Assembly (NCBI GenBank): GCA_026389955.1
Contig: JAPLGY010000196.1
Span: 1-19,842, forward strand
Direction: 5' to 3'
Origin: Caldilinea sp.
Lineage (GTDB): Bacteria > Chloroflexota > Anaerolineae > Caldilineales > Caldilineaceae
Length of the DNA stretch: 19,842 nucleotides
Notes under the pieces: model-generated
Told to the model about the DNA's origin: nothing
What the model saw: only the letters and a program-made list of their open reading frames with translations
The model's database searches: none
Position numbers and translations under genes: made by a program
Part shown: piece by piece, positions 7,663-14,901 of the stretch
Position numbering within the stretch: the first letter of the stretch is position 1
Layout: each line of letters opens with the position of its first letter

Positions 7663-7737
7663 CCGGTGCACGGTTTTTTCAGAATTTATTGGATGGATCC
7701 GGATATATTGAGCTGATTGTACAAAGGAGATTCCAGC

Positions 7738-9063
7738 ATGACGACCCAGCAACCCAAGTCCACCAGCCGCCGTGAGTTTCTCAAAGTTGCGGCTTTTGTC
7801 GGCGCCGGCGCAGCATTGGCTGCCTGCGCCCCTGCTGCCGCGCCAGGTGCGGCACCGAGTGCGGCCCCTGCGGTCAATACGGGGGCTCGCCAGACTGTAC
7901 GCTATCTTTCCTGGTGGTTCGAGGAAGGAAACCGCGGCATTACCTGGAACAATTTCATCAAAGAGTTCAACGAATCACAAACAGACATCGAGGTTGTCGC
8001 TGAAAATATTCCTTTTGACCAGTACACGACCAAGACGATTGTAGGGGCGCAGTCGGGAGAACTGGACGGGGACATCGTGATGGCGACCCCAGAGCTGGCG
8101 CCCCGGCTGATCCGTTCTGATCTGCTTGCGCCTCTCGACGATGTCCTGACGCGCAACAACATCACCGACCTGAGTTCAGCCCACGATGCGATGCGCAAGG
8201 ACGGCAAAATTTATGGGTTGGACATGGTGACGGTGGCGTTTGGTCTGCTGTACAACTCTGACCGCTATGCAGAAGCCAATATTGCGCCGGCCAAGACCCC
8301 GGAGGAATGGATCGAGATCAGCAAGGCCTTGACCAACCGCGACGAGCAGAAGTATGGGTTCTTCACGTCGCATCTGGTGAGCGAACCCTCGGACTTCTGG
8401 TTCCAGCTGGAGGTCTGGTGTATGCCCTACAGCGGCAAATGGGCTGAGGGCAAGACACCGCTGTTGACCTCGGAGCCGATCCTGCAGGGGCTCAAGCTTT
8501 TCAAAGAGATGTACGACGGGGCGATGCCCCAGGGGACCGACACGCCGACAGGCACCCGTCTTTTTGGAACAGGTGCGGTGGCGCAGGAATTCATTGTGTC
8601 GGCGGCGGTGGGCAGTCTGAAACCGACCTACCCGGAAGTGTATCCCAAGCTGTTGAGTGCTCCCATCCCGTGGGAGAGCAACCAGTCGATCGCTCGCATT
8701 CATCCGATGATGGTCAACGCCTCTTCGGCGGTCAAGGATGCTGCCATCGAGTTTGTCGCCTACATGTACAACAAAGAGAACTATCGGCGCATGGTGGAGG
8801 GCTGTGAGGATGTGATTTTTGCGATTCCGTCGGCTGCGCGGCAGGAATATCTGGACAATCTGCATTGGTTGAAGCCCGGCTACGACGGTGTGAGCTATCT
8901 GACGCCGTTCGATATTGTGGGTGATTTTGTTTACAACTTCAACGAATTTGGCCAGATTGTGATCTCCAACTTTGCGGATGCGCTCAACGGCGTCAAGTCG
9001 GTGGAAGAAGCGATGGCAGTGGCCCAGACCCAGGCTGAGGCGCTGGCGGAACGAATTTCTTGA
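7738..9063 (+). CDS. CUT1-type ABC transporter solute-binding lipoprotein
   Basis: A 441-residue extracellular solute-binding protein (SBP_bac_1 type). ATG 7738 is favoured because AAAGGAG lies 8 nt upstream. The N terminus has a twin-arginine signal (SRREFL, R11-R12) followed by a hydrophobic stretch and the lipobox LAAC with C30, then an Ala/Pro-rich tether, so it is probably exported by Tat and lipid-anchored. The mature domain shows family features such as GKIYGLDM, a YNSDRY segment and TPEEWIEISKAL. It would deliver a sugar or sugar-acid ligand to the permeases encoded next. The ligand is unknown; the neighbouring dehydratase, lactonase and aldolase genes point to a sugar acid or its lactone or glycoside. 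A stem-loop follows the stop, as is common for highly expressed binding proteins. Confidence 0.93.
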   Translation: MTTQQPKSTSRREFLKVAAFVGAGAALAACAPAAAPGAAPSAAPAVNTGARQTVRYLSWWFEEGNRGITWNNFIKEFNESQTDIEVVAENIPFDQYTTKTIVGAQSGELDGDIVMATPELAPRLIRSDLLAPLDDVLTRNNITDLSSAHDAMRKDGKIYGLDMVTVAFGLLYNSDRYAEANIAPAKTPEEWIEISKALTNRDEQKYGFFTSHLVSEPSDFWFQLEVWCMPYSGKWAEGKTPLLTSEPILQGLKLFKEMYDGAMPQGTDTPTGTRLFGTGAVAQEFIVSAAVGSLKPTYPEVYPKLLSAPIPWESNQSIARIHPMMVNASSAVKDAAIEFVAYMYNKENYRRMVEGCEDVIFAIPSAARQEYLDNLHWLKPGYDGVSYLTPFDIVGDFVYNFNEFGQIVISNFADALNGVKSVEEAMAVAQTQAEALAERIS

Positions 9064-9070
9064 TCGGAGA

Positions 9071-9103
9071 GGGTGCACAGGCGGTCTGTGCACCCCACTT
9101 TTT
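9071..9103 (+). terminator. Intercistronic stem-loop with T-tract between binding protein and permease
   Basis: A perfect 10-bp inverted repeat (GGGTGCACAG, 9071-9080, and CTGTGCACCC, 9086-9095) with a 5-nt loop is followed by TTTTT at 9099-9103. It lies 7 nt after the solute-binding protein stop. It has the shape of an intrinsic terminator or attenuator. In ABC operons such elements let the binding protein be made in excess over the permeases. Readthrough must occur if the downstream genes depend on the promoter at 7556. Confidence 0.8.
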
Positions 9104-9120
9104 GGAGGCCATACGGCAGC

Positions 9121-10068
9121 ATGAGCAACTGGGGACAGACCCGTGCCGCAGCAGGCGGTGGGCAGAGGGGAGGGGCGGGCCGTCGACCGGTGCGCCGCTT
9201 CCTGCTGCCCTATCTTCTGGTGCTTCCCATTTTGGTCTACGAAGGCATTCTGCTTGTCTACCCGATCGTGCGTGGGGTCGTTGGCAGCTTCCAAAGCATT
9301 GAACTGGCTACGAACGTTGCCCCAGAATGGGTAGGTCTCAAAAACTACCAGCGGATGCTGAGCGACCCGGAGTTCTGGAAGGTGATGCAGACGACGCTCC
9401 TTTTCACGGGGTTGGTCATTCTGACGGCGATCAGCGCGGGGTTGCTGACTGCGTTGCTTTTCAACCGGTCTTTTCGGCTGCGGCCGGTGGCCCGTGGGAT
9501 TCTGATGATGCCCTGGGCAATGCCGGAGGTGCCGGTGGTCATGATTTTTATTTGGATTCTCAACCCCCAGTTTGGTGTCATCAACATCTTTGCCCGGATG
9601 ATTCCTGGGGTCGACCAGAACCCACAGTGGCTGCTCGACCCGGTGCTGGCCATGTTGTGGATGGTGTTGATCGCCTCTTGGAAGGCATTTCCGTTTTACA
9701 GCCTTGTCATTTTGGCTGCCTTGCAGGCGATCCCGGAGGAGATTTTTGAGGCTGCCCGGGTCGACGGTGCCAACTGGCTGCAGCTCTTCCGCCACATCAC
9801 GCTTCCTGGCATTGGGACGACCTTGGAGCTGTTGGTGGTGTTGGCCTGTATCTTTTCGTTCAAGCAGTTTACGTTGATCTACTTGATGACAGGGGGGGGG
9901 CCTTCGGGTGCCACGGAAACGATTGTGATTCGTATTTACAATACAGCGTTTCGTTTTTACGACTACTCCTACGCCACGGCTTTGGGGGTGGCGGGCTTTG
10001 TCGTTTCATTGGTGATTGCCTTTTTCTTTGTGATCCTGCAGGCCCGTCGGGCCCAAGAGAATTTTTGA
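9121..10068 (+). CDS. ABC sugar transporter permease, MalF/UgpA-type
   Basis: A 315-residue inner-membrane permease. The open frame extends upstream to a GTG at 9073 inside the stem-loop, but ATG 9121 with GGAGG at 9104-9108 is the better start. A basic N terminus (RRPVRRF, 21-27) is followed by several hydrophobic helices beginning about residue 28. The cytoplasmic EAA loop (EAARVDGANWLQLFRHITLP, 210-229), which contacts the ATPase, is intact. It forms a heterodimer with the permease encoded from 10070, 2 nt after this stop. No ATPase gene lies in the window, so a shared CUT1 ATPase encoded elsewhere is expected. Confidence 0.93.
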   Translation: MSNWGQTRAAAGGGQRGGAGRRPVRRFLLPYLLVLPILVYEGILLVYPIVRGVVGSFQSIELATNVAPEWVGLKNYQRMLSDPEFWKVMQTTLLFTGLVILTAISAGLLTALLFNRSFRLRPVARGILMMPWAMPEVPVVMIFIWILNPQFGVINIFARMIPGVDQNPQWLLDPVLAMLWMVLIASWKAFPFYSLVILAALQAIPEEIFEAARVDGANWLQLFRHITLPGIGTTLELLVVLACIFSFKQFTLIYLMTGGGPSGATETIVIRIYNTAFRFYDYSYATALGVAGFVVSLVIAFFFVILQARRAQENF

Positions 10069-10069
10069 T

Positions 10070-10939
10070 ATGGCAGAAGCTCAAGCTGGGGTGTGGTCGG
10101 GCAGAATTCACCTGCGCAGCAGGTTGCGCCGGATCGTTTTGTATAGCACTGTTTTGGTTGTCTGTTTGACGACTTTTTTTCCGATCTACTGGATGGTGGT
10201 CAGCACCCTTCAGCCCAATGAATACACCCTGCATTTTCCCCCTCCGCTCTTTCCGCAAGAGATCACCTTTGGGCAGTTTGCCGAGCTCTTTGTCGCGCAC
10301 CCGGTGGCCATCTGGATTCGCAATTCGTGGGTGATTGCGCTGCTGACCATGTTGGTCTGCATGGTGCTTTCCATCATGGGGGCGTATGCGCTCTCCAGCC
10401 TGCGCTGGCCTGGCCGCAACCTGTTTGGGCTGTTTTTGCTGGTCACGCAGATGCTGCCCGAGATGCTGGTGTTGATTCCCATCTACGGCATCTACCGCAG
10501 TCTTTCTCTGCTCAACAACTTGACCAGCCTGGCGCTGGTCGACGCGGCCTTTATTTTGCCGATCTGTGTCTGGATTTTGAAGGGTGTGTTCGACACAGTG
10601 CCCCACGAGATTTTGGATGCAGCTCTGGTCGACGGTTGTAATGAATTGAGTGTGATCTGGCGAATTGTGTTGCCGCTGACCGTGCCGGGGCTGGTTGCAG
10701 TGGCTGTCGTTGCCTTTTTCTTTGCCTGGAACGAGTATCTCTATGCCAGTATTTTGTTGGGCAAAGCGGAATTGATGCCGGCGTCGGTCGGGCTTTCGAC
10801 GCTGAAGGCGATCGGGCGGACGCCCATCGAACAATACATGGCAGCGGGTCTGATTTTTTCCATTTTGCCCATTCTCTTCTATCTGCTCATGCAGCGTTAT
10901 ATTGTGTCGGGTTTGACCGCAGGTGCGGTGAAGGGGTAG
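10070..10939 (+). CDS. ABC sugar transporter permease, MalG/UgpE-type
   Basis: A 289-residue permease. The first transmembrane segment begins about residue 22 (IVLYSTVLVVCLTTFFPIYW), preceded by basic residues. A MalG-like periplasmic loop, further helices and an EAA-type loop (DAALVDGCNELSVIWRIVLP, about 183-202) follow, and the C terminus is typical of the family (YIVSGLTAGAVKG). It is translated right after the first permease and pairs with it. The gap of 33 nt to the enolase-superfamily gene suggests the transporter and that enzyme are made together, so the imported compound may be that enzyme's substrate or precursor. Confidence 0.93.
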   Translation: MAEAQAGVWSGRIHLRSRLRRIVLYSTVLVVCLTTFFPIYWMVVSTLQPNEYTLHFPPPLFPQEITFGQFAELFVAHPVAIWIRNSWVIALLTMLVCMVLSIMGAYALSSLRWPGRNLFGLFLLVTQMLPEMLVLIPIYGIYRSLSLLNNLTSLALVDAAFILPICVWILKGVFDTVPHEILDAALVDGCNELSVIWRIVLPLTVPGLVAVAVVAFFFAWNEYLYASILLGKAELMPASVGLSTLKAIGRTPIEQYMAAGLIFSILPILFYLLMQRYIVSGLTAGAVKG

Positions 10940-10972
10940 GGGGCAGCTGTTCAGAGAGCGGGAGACGATGCG

Positions 10973-12193
10973 ATGACAATGAAGATCACACGGCTGGAGA
11001 CGATCTGGATCGACGAACAGCCCAACACCACCTGGGTACGCATCCACACCGACGACGGGCTGATCGGGCTGGGGGAAACGTTCTATGTCCCGCGCGCCAT
11101 CAGTGCGATGGTGCACGATGTCTTTGCGGGGCTGTTGTTGGGGCGCAGCGCGTTTGACATCGAGAGCCACTGGCAGAATCTGTTCTATACGGTCAATTTT
11201 TTTGGCTATGGGGGCAGCGAGACGCGCGCCATCAGCGCTGTGGATGTTGCCTTGTGGGATCTGTTGGGCCAGTACACGGGGCAGCCCATCTACAACCTGC
11301 TGGGCGGGCGCTGTCGGGAGTCGATCTGGGTGTACAACACCTGCGTCGGCCACGGCAAACATCAGGACTACAAGCGTTGGGCAGAAGGGCAGAGCGGCGA
11401 CCTGGCTGCCGAACTGCTGGCTCAGGGGGTCCGGGCCATGAAAATTTGGCCTTTCGACCAGTTTGGTGTGCCGCTGGGTGGCCCGGTGGGGCAACGGGCT
11501 GGTGCGGGCGCTGTCGGTCCTGTCGGCTATTGTCTGAAGCGCGAGGATCTCAAAAAGGGGCTCACCTATGTGGAAGACATTCGCAGCGCTGTGGGCGACA
11601 AGATGGAGATTTGTATCGAAGGGCATGCTCGCTGGAGTCTGACCGAGAGCATCAAAATTGCCCGTGCTCTGGCGCCCTACGATATTTTTTGGTTGGAAGA
11701 GATGCTTCCGCCCGACAATGTAGAATCTTACACCCGTCTCAAGCAGGAGACCCAGATCCCGCTCTGTGTGAGTGAGCGGCTGATCTCCAAATTTGGTTTC
11801 CGCGAGGTGATCGAGCAGAACGCAGCTGACATTCTCATGCCGGACATGGCCTGGTGTGGTGGCATCAGCGAAACACGCAAAATTTGTCATCTGGCGGAGA
11901 CCTATCTGCTGCCAGTCACCAGCCACGACTGTATTGGGCCTGTGGCGCTCTGGTCGGCGGCGCACCTGATGCTGCATATTCCCAACGCCATGATCATGGA
12001 GACGGTGCGCGCCTATTGTGACGGCTGGTACAACGAGGTCCTCACCGACCCCATCCCGCTGCGCGAGGGGATGCTCACGTTGGGCAGCAAGCCTGGCCTG
12101 GGCACTGCACTGCGCGAGGAGGTGCTACGCCGTTCTGATGTTCATGTGGAGTATTCCGACGAGCAGCATCGGGTGGATATGTCCAAAGGATAA
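10973..12193 (+). CDS. Enolase-superfamily enzyme, mandelate racemase/muconate lactonizing subgroup (sugar-acid dehydratase candidate)
   Basis: A 406-residue enzyme with an N-terminal capping domain (about 1-120, TWVRIHTDDGLIGLGET) and a C-terminal barrel. ATG 10973 has GGAG 8 nt upstream. Probable metal ligands are E216 (CIEGHARW), E242 or E243 (WLEEML) and E268 (VSERL). K157 in AMKIWPFD is on the second strand, and the D291/H318 pair (SHDC) matches the His-Asp dyad of the mandelate racemase group. Many members dehydrate aldonic or aldaric acids to 2-keto-3-deoxy acids; others racemise. The segment after the second metal Glu is LPPDN rather than EP-x. Substrate cannot be assigned. Its position directly after the permeases and 3 nt before a lactonase-like gene supports a sugar-acid dehydratase. 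Confidence 0.9.
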   Translation: MTMKITRLETIWIDEQPNTTWVRIHTDDGLIGLGETFYVPRAISAMVHDVFAGLLLGRSAFDIESHWQNLFYTVNFFGYGGSETRAISAVDVALWDLLGQYTGQPIYNLLGGRCRESIWVYNTCVGHGKHQDYKRWAEGQSGDLAAELLAQGVRAMKIWPFDQFGVPLGGPVGQRAGAGAVGPVGYCLKREDLKKGLTYVEDIRSAVGDKMEICIEGHARWSLTESIKIARALAPYDIFWLEEMLPPDNVESYTRLKQETQIPLCVSERLISKFGFREVIEQNAADILMPDMAWCGGISETRKICHLAETYLLPVTSHDCIGPVALWSAAHLMLHIPNAMIMETVRAYCDGWYNEVLTDPIPLREGMLTLGSKPGLGTALREEVLRRSDVHVEYSDEQHRVDMSKG

Positions 12194-12196
12194 ACG

Positions 12197-13018
12197 ATGG
12201 CGACCGAATCGTTGGCTGCGGCGATCGCCGCAGCAGAGGTGCAGCCTGGGAGCCTGAAGGCCTGGTGGTTGAGCGGCACTGGGTTTGTCTTCAAAACGTC
12301 TGCTGGCACGCAGCTGTACGTGGACCCTTATTTCAGCGACTGTGCAGCGCAGATTTTTGGCATCCACCGGGCTGTGCCCCCGCCCATTCCGGTCGAAGAG
12401 GCGCAGCCCGACCTGGTGGTGGCGACCCATTGGCACGAGGATCATCTGGATCCGGAGGGGTTGCCGGTTCTGGCCCGGCGCACTTCGACACGTTTTCTCT
12501 GTCCTCCCAGCTGTCGTTCTCGGCTGCTCGGCTGGGGGGTGGCTGGCGAACGGGTGGCTGCGTTTGTGGAAGGACAGCAGTACACCTTTCGCGATCTCCA
12601 GATCACGGCTCTGCCGGCACGTCATGTGGTTGGGATTCCTGGGTGGGAGGTGCCCGATGCGATCGGCCTGCTGATCGAAGCGGAGGGGTTGCGGGTCTAC
12701 CATACCGGTGACACGGAGTACGACCTGCGTCTGCGTGGTCTGGCCTACGGCCAGGAGCGGCCGCTGGATGCGAGGTTGGCGGTTATCAACGGGACGGGCG
12801 GGAACATGAACGCGCACGAGGCTGCGCTGCTGGCCTGGCAGCTTCGTCCCAGGTTTTTGATTCCGATGCACCATATTTTATGGCGGGATTTCAGCGGCGG
12901 CGAGCAAGCGACGCTCGACCCTGCGCTGTTGGCTGGCACCTATCGGCGTCTGGGGGGAGTCGGGCAGGTCTGCATCCTGGCTGTCGGGGAGTCGATCACG
13001 TTGACACCTGCAGCGTGA
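12197..13018 (+). CDS. UlaG-like metallo-beta-lactamase-fold hydrolase (lactonase candidate)
   Basis: A 273-residue metallo-beta-lactamase-fold protein. The metal motif H78-W-H80-E-D82-H83 is complete; further ligands are probably H143 (ARHVVG), D172 (HTGDTEY) and H225 or H226 (PMHH). The segment INGTGGNMNAHEAA (197-210) is like that of the UlaG family, whose founding member hydrolyses L-ascorbate-6-phosphate lactone. A lactonase opening a sugar-acid lactone fits with the dehydratase candidate 3 nt upstream. AAAGGA precedes the ATG. A 20-bp perfect palindrome at 12215-12234 lies in codons for an Ala-rich stretch (AAAIAAA). This is the last gene on the plus strand before the convergent hairpin. 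Confidence 0.88.
   Translation: MATESLAAAIAAAEVQPGSLKAWWLSGTGFVFKTSAGTQLYVDPYFSDCAAQIFGIHRAVPPPIPVEEAQPDLVVATHWHEDHLDPEGLPVLARRTSTRFLCPPSCRSRLLGWGVAGERVAAFVEGQQYTFRDLQITALPARHVVGIPGWEVPDAIGLLIEAEGLRVYHTGDTEYDLRLRGLAYGQERPLDARLAVINGTGGNMNAHEAALLAWQLRPRFLIPMHHILWRDFSGGEQATLDPALLAGTYRRLGGVGQVCILAVGESITLTPAA
12215..12234. repeat. 20-bp perfect palindrome inside the lactonase-like gene
   Basis: GCTGCGGCGATCGCCGCAGC is its own reverse complement and is centred on GCGATCGC. It lies 18 nt after the start codon of the gene at 12197. It encodes an alanine-rich stretch, which largely explains it. A hairpin here could affect early translation. Confidence 0.7.
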
Positions 13019-13021
13019 AGG

Positions 13022-13064
13022 GAGGTGTGCCGCTCTGACCCTGGGGGAAGCTGCGGCACACCTC
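13022..13064. terminator. Bidirectional stem-loop between convergent operons
   Basis: GAGGTGTGCCGC (13022-13033) pairs perfectly with GCGGCACACCTC (13053-13064), a 12-bp GC-rich stem with a 19-nt loop. It lies 3 nt after the plus-strand lactonase-like gene stop and 11 nt from the minus-strand aldolase stop. There is no T-tract on either side. The location between converging transcription units makes a bidirectional terminator or mRNA 3'-end stabiliser the most likely role. Confidence 0.75.
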
Positions 13065-13075
13065 GGTGGTACGTC

Positions 13076-13825
13076 TCAGCGGCCTTGGCTGATCTCCTCG
13101 ACAATCTGTCGCATGCCCTGTTCGATCAGATGGGTATCTGCGCTGACAGTGACAAAGCGGTAGCCTGCGTCGATCCAGAAACGGGCGAGTGTGGCGGTGC
13201 CGGCGAAGAGACCAGGAACCTTGCCGGTGGCATGGCAGGCCTGCAAAACCTGGTGGATTGCGGCGGTATGATCGGGAGACCCGGCGGGCACGCCCAGAGA
13301 AAGGGCCAGGTCAAAAGGGCCGACCAGACAGCCGTCGACCCCTTCGACGCCCAGGATGGCCTCGGCGTTGGCGACAGCTGCTGCTGTTTCGATTTGAACC
13401 GCCAAAAAAACCTCTTGATTGGCCCAGGAGTGGTAATCATTTCCCAGGTGAGCCGAGAGGTTGTCGGCCCCGGAGCGACCTCCTTCGGGGGGGTAGCGCA
13501 TGGCCTCGGCGGCAGCGCGGGCCTCAGCGGCAGAATTCACCATCGGGATCACGACGCCCAGTGCCCCGGAGTCGAGGGCCCGGCCGATCAGCCCATAGTC
13601 ATTGGCGCGCACGCGGACGACGGGCACGACCTGCTGCAGGTAGAGGGCCCGGATGGCCTCGGTCCGGCTGGCATCGTCCCATTCTCCATGTTGGCTGTCG
13701 AGCACGACATAGTCGCACCTGCCGCGGGCGAGCATAGCGGCTGCCAACGAAGAACGGACAGCGGAGAAGACCCCGATTGCCGGCTGGCCGGCCTGCAATT
13801 TTTGTTTGAACGAGTTGAAGCGCAT
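13076..13825 (-). CDS. HpcH/HpaI family class II aldolase
   Basis: A 249-residue aldolase of the HpcH/HpaI (2-keto-3-deoxy acid / 2,4-dihydroxyhept-2-ene-1,7-dioate) family. Recognisable residues are D43 and H46 (LDSQHGEWD), R71 (VVRVRAND), D85 (RALDSGALGVVIP), E146 (VQIET) and D172 (GPFDLALSLG), matching the catalytic and divalent-metal positions of HpaI. The YPPEGGRSGA segment (111-120) is typical. It would reversibly split a 2-keto-3-deoxy acid into pyruvate and an aldehyde, which would act on the product of the dehydratase candidate encoded on the other strand. AAAAGGA precedes the ATG. It is the last gene of the minus-strand operon, just before the shared hairpin. Confidence 0.93.
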   Translation of the reverse strand: MRFNSFKQKLQAGQPAIGVFSAVRSSLAAAMLARGRCDYVVLDSQHGEWDDASRTEAIRALYLQQVVPVVRVRANDYGLIGRALDSGALGVVIPMVNSAAEARAAAEAMRYPPEGGRSGADNLSAHLGNDYHSWANQEVFLAVQIETAAAVANAEAILGVEGVDGCLVGPFDLALSLGVPAGSPDHTAAIHQVLQACHATGKVPGLFAGTATLARFWIDAGYRFVTVSADTHLIEQGMRQIVEEISQGR

Positions 13826-13836
13826 GGTGTTTCCTT

Positions 13837-13873
13837 TTTACCAGCCCAGTTTACCAGCCCAGTTTACCAGCCG
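13837..13873. repeat. 13-bp tandem repeat at a gene end, nearly three copies
   Basis: The unit TTTACCAGCCCAG occurs at 13837-13849 and 13850-13862, with a partial third copy from 13863. On the minus strand each copy carries GGCTGGTAA, so the Gly-Trp-stop end of the hydroxyacid dehydrogenase is repeated twice downstream of its own stop. Because 13 is not a multiple of three, the three TAA codons fall in three different frames. The repeat ends right before the ribosome-binding site of the aldolase gene. Confidence 0.88.
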
Positions 13874-14853
13874 AGGGCTTTGCGGTTGACAATCGAACGC
13901 GGCAGCGTGCCAGACAGCACATCTACGACATTTTGTGCGGTGTCGCGGCGCAGTTGGAGGATGGACTCGACCGAGCCGCTGGAGGTGTGGGGGGTGATGA
14001 GGATGTTGTTCAGCCGGAGCAGCGGGTCGTCTGGGGCAGGGGGTTCCTGTTCGAGCACATCTACGGCTGCTGCCAGGATAGTCTGGTTGGCCAAGGCGCG
14101 GTAGAGGTCTGCCTGGACGACGATCGGCCCGCGTGCCATGTTGATCAGACAGGCCGAGGGTTTCATCAGCGCCAGCTGGGCTGCACCGATCAGCCCGCGG
14201 GTCTCCTCGTTGAGCGGGCAGTGGATCGAAACAAAATCTGCTCTGCGCAGCAACGTTTCCAGCGAGACCGCTTCGACCCCCAGTGCTGCCATCTGCTGGG
14301 GGGGCAGATAGGGGTCGAAGCCGAGGAGGTGGAGGCCCAGCCCTGCGGCTTTGTGGGCCACGGCCCGCCCGATGTTGCCCAGCCCGATGATGCCGACCGA
14401 CTGGCCGCGCAGCCTGGGGTGGGGCCAGCTGGGGAGCGGCTGTGTCGTTCCCCAGCTGCCCGAACGCACATAGCGATCCAGAAGAAAATGGCGTCGGCCC
14501 AGATCGAAGAGAAAAGCGATGGTCGAGTCGCTGACCTCCTCGATGCAGTAGTCGGGCACATTGGCGACGGCGATTCCGTGCTCGCCTGCAGCCTGCAGAT
14601 CGACCATATCTACGCCGATCCCATACCGCGAGATGATCTTGCAGCGGGTCATCGCCTCGATCACCTTGCGGTTGATCGAGGCCCACTGCACGATCAGCCC
14701 GTCGGCGTCGATCACATGGGGGATCAAGGTCTCTGGGTCTTTTGTCTGAAGGCGGACAAAGTCAATCTCCAGCCCAGAGTCCGAGAGCACTGTGGCCTCT
14801 GGGCTGTGGTCTGGATCGCTGAAATCGGTCAGGACAACTTTGAATGATGGCAT
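13864..14853 (-). CDS. D-isomer-specific 2-hydroxyacid dehydrogenase
   Basis: A 329-residue NAD-dependent dehydrogenase. ATG 14853 is preferred over the in-frame ATG 14871 because AGAGGA lies about 9 nt before it. The nucleotide-binding motif GLGNIG (157-162) and the catalytic residues R241 (NMARGPIV), E270 (LEQEPP) and H289 (ITPHTSSGS) are all present, so it appears active. It resembles 3-phosphoglycerate/glyoxylate-type dehydrogenases that interconvert 2-oxo and D-2-hydroxy acids. It is related to the frameshifted gene at 204-1282 and is the intact representative in the window. It lies between an SDR and the HpcH/HpaI aldolase. The 48-nt gap upstream shows no clear promoter. Confidence 0.93.
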   Translation of the reverse strand: MPSFKVVLTDFSDPDHSPEATVLSDSGLEIDFVRLQTKDPETLIPHVIDADGLIVQWASINRKVIEAMTRCKIISRYGIGVDMVDLQAAGEHGIAVANVPDYCIEEVSDSTIAFLFDLGRRHFLLDRYVRSGSWGTTQPLPSWPHPRLRGQSVGIIGLGNIGRAVAHKAAGLGLHLLGFDPYLPPQQMAALGVEAVSLETLLRRADFVSIHCPLNEETRGLIGAAQLALMKPSACLINMARGPIVVQADLYRALANQTILAAAVDVLEQEPPAPDDPLLRLNNILITPHTSSGSVESILQLRRDTAQNVVDVLSGTLPRSIVNRKALGW

Positions 14854-14901
14854 GGTCAGCGTTCCTCTCATACAATCAGTTTAGCAAAAATTGGATTCAC
14901 T

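Noticed and set aside
8176..9795. A 539-codon minus-strand open frame over the binding-protein and first permease genes
   Set aside because: No domain or plausible composition; antisense to well-supported genes and it crosses a clear gene boundary and hairpin.
9869..11977. A 702-codon minus-strand open frame over the permease and enolase-family genes
   Set aside because: Low-complexity, Gln/His/Arg-rich translation without motifs; the sense genes explain the region fully.
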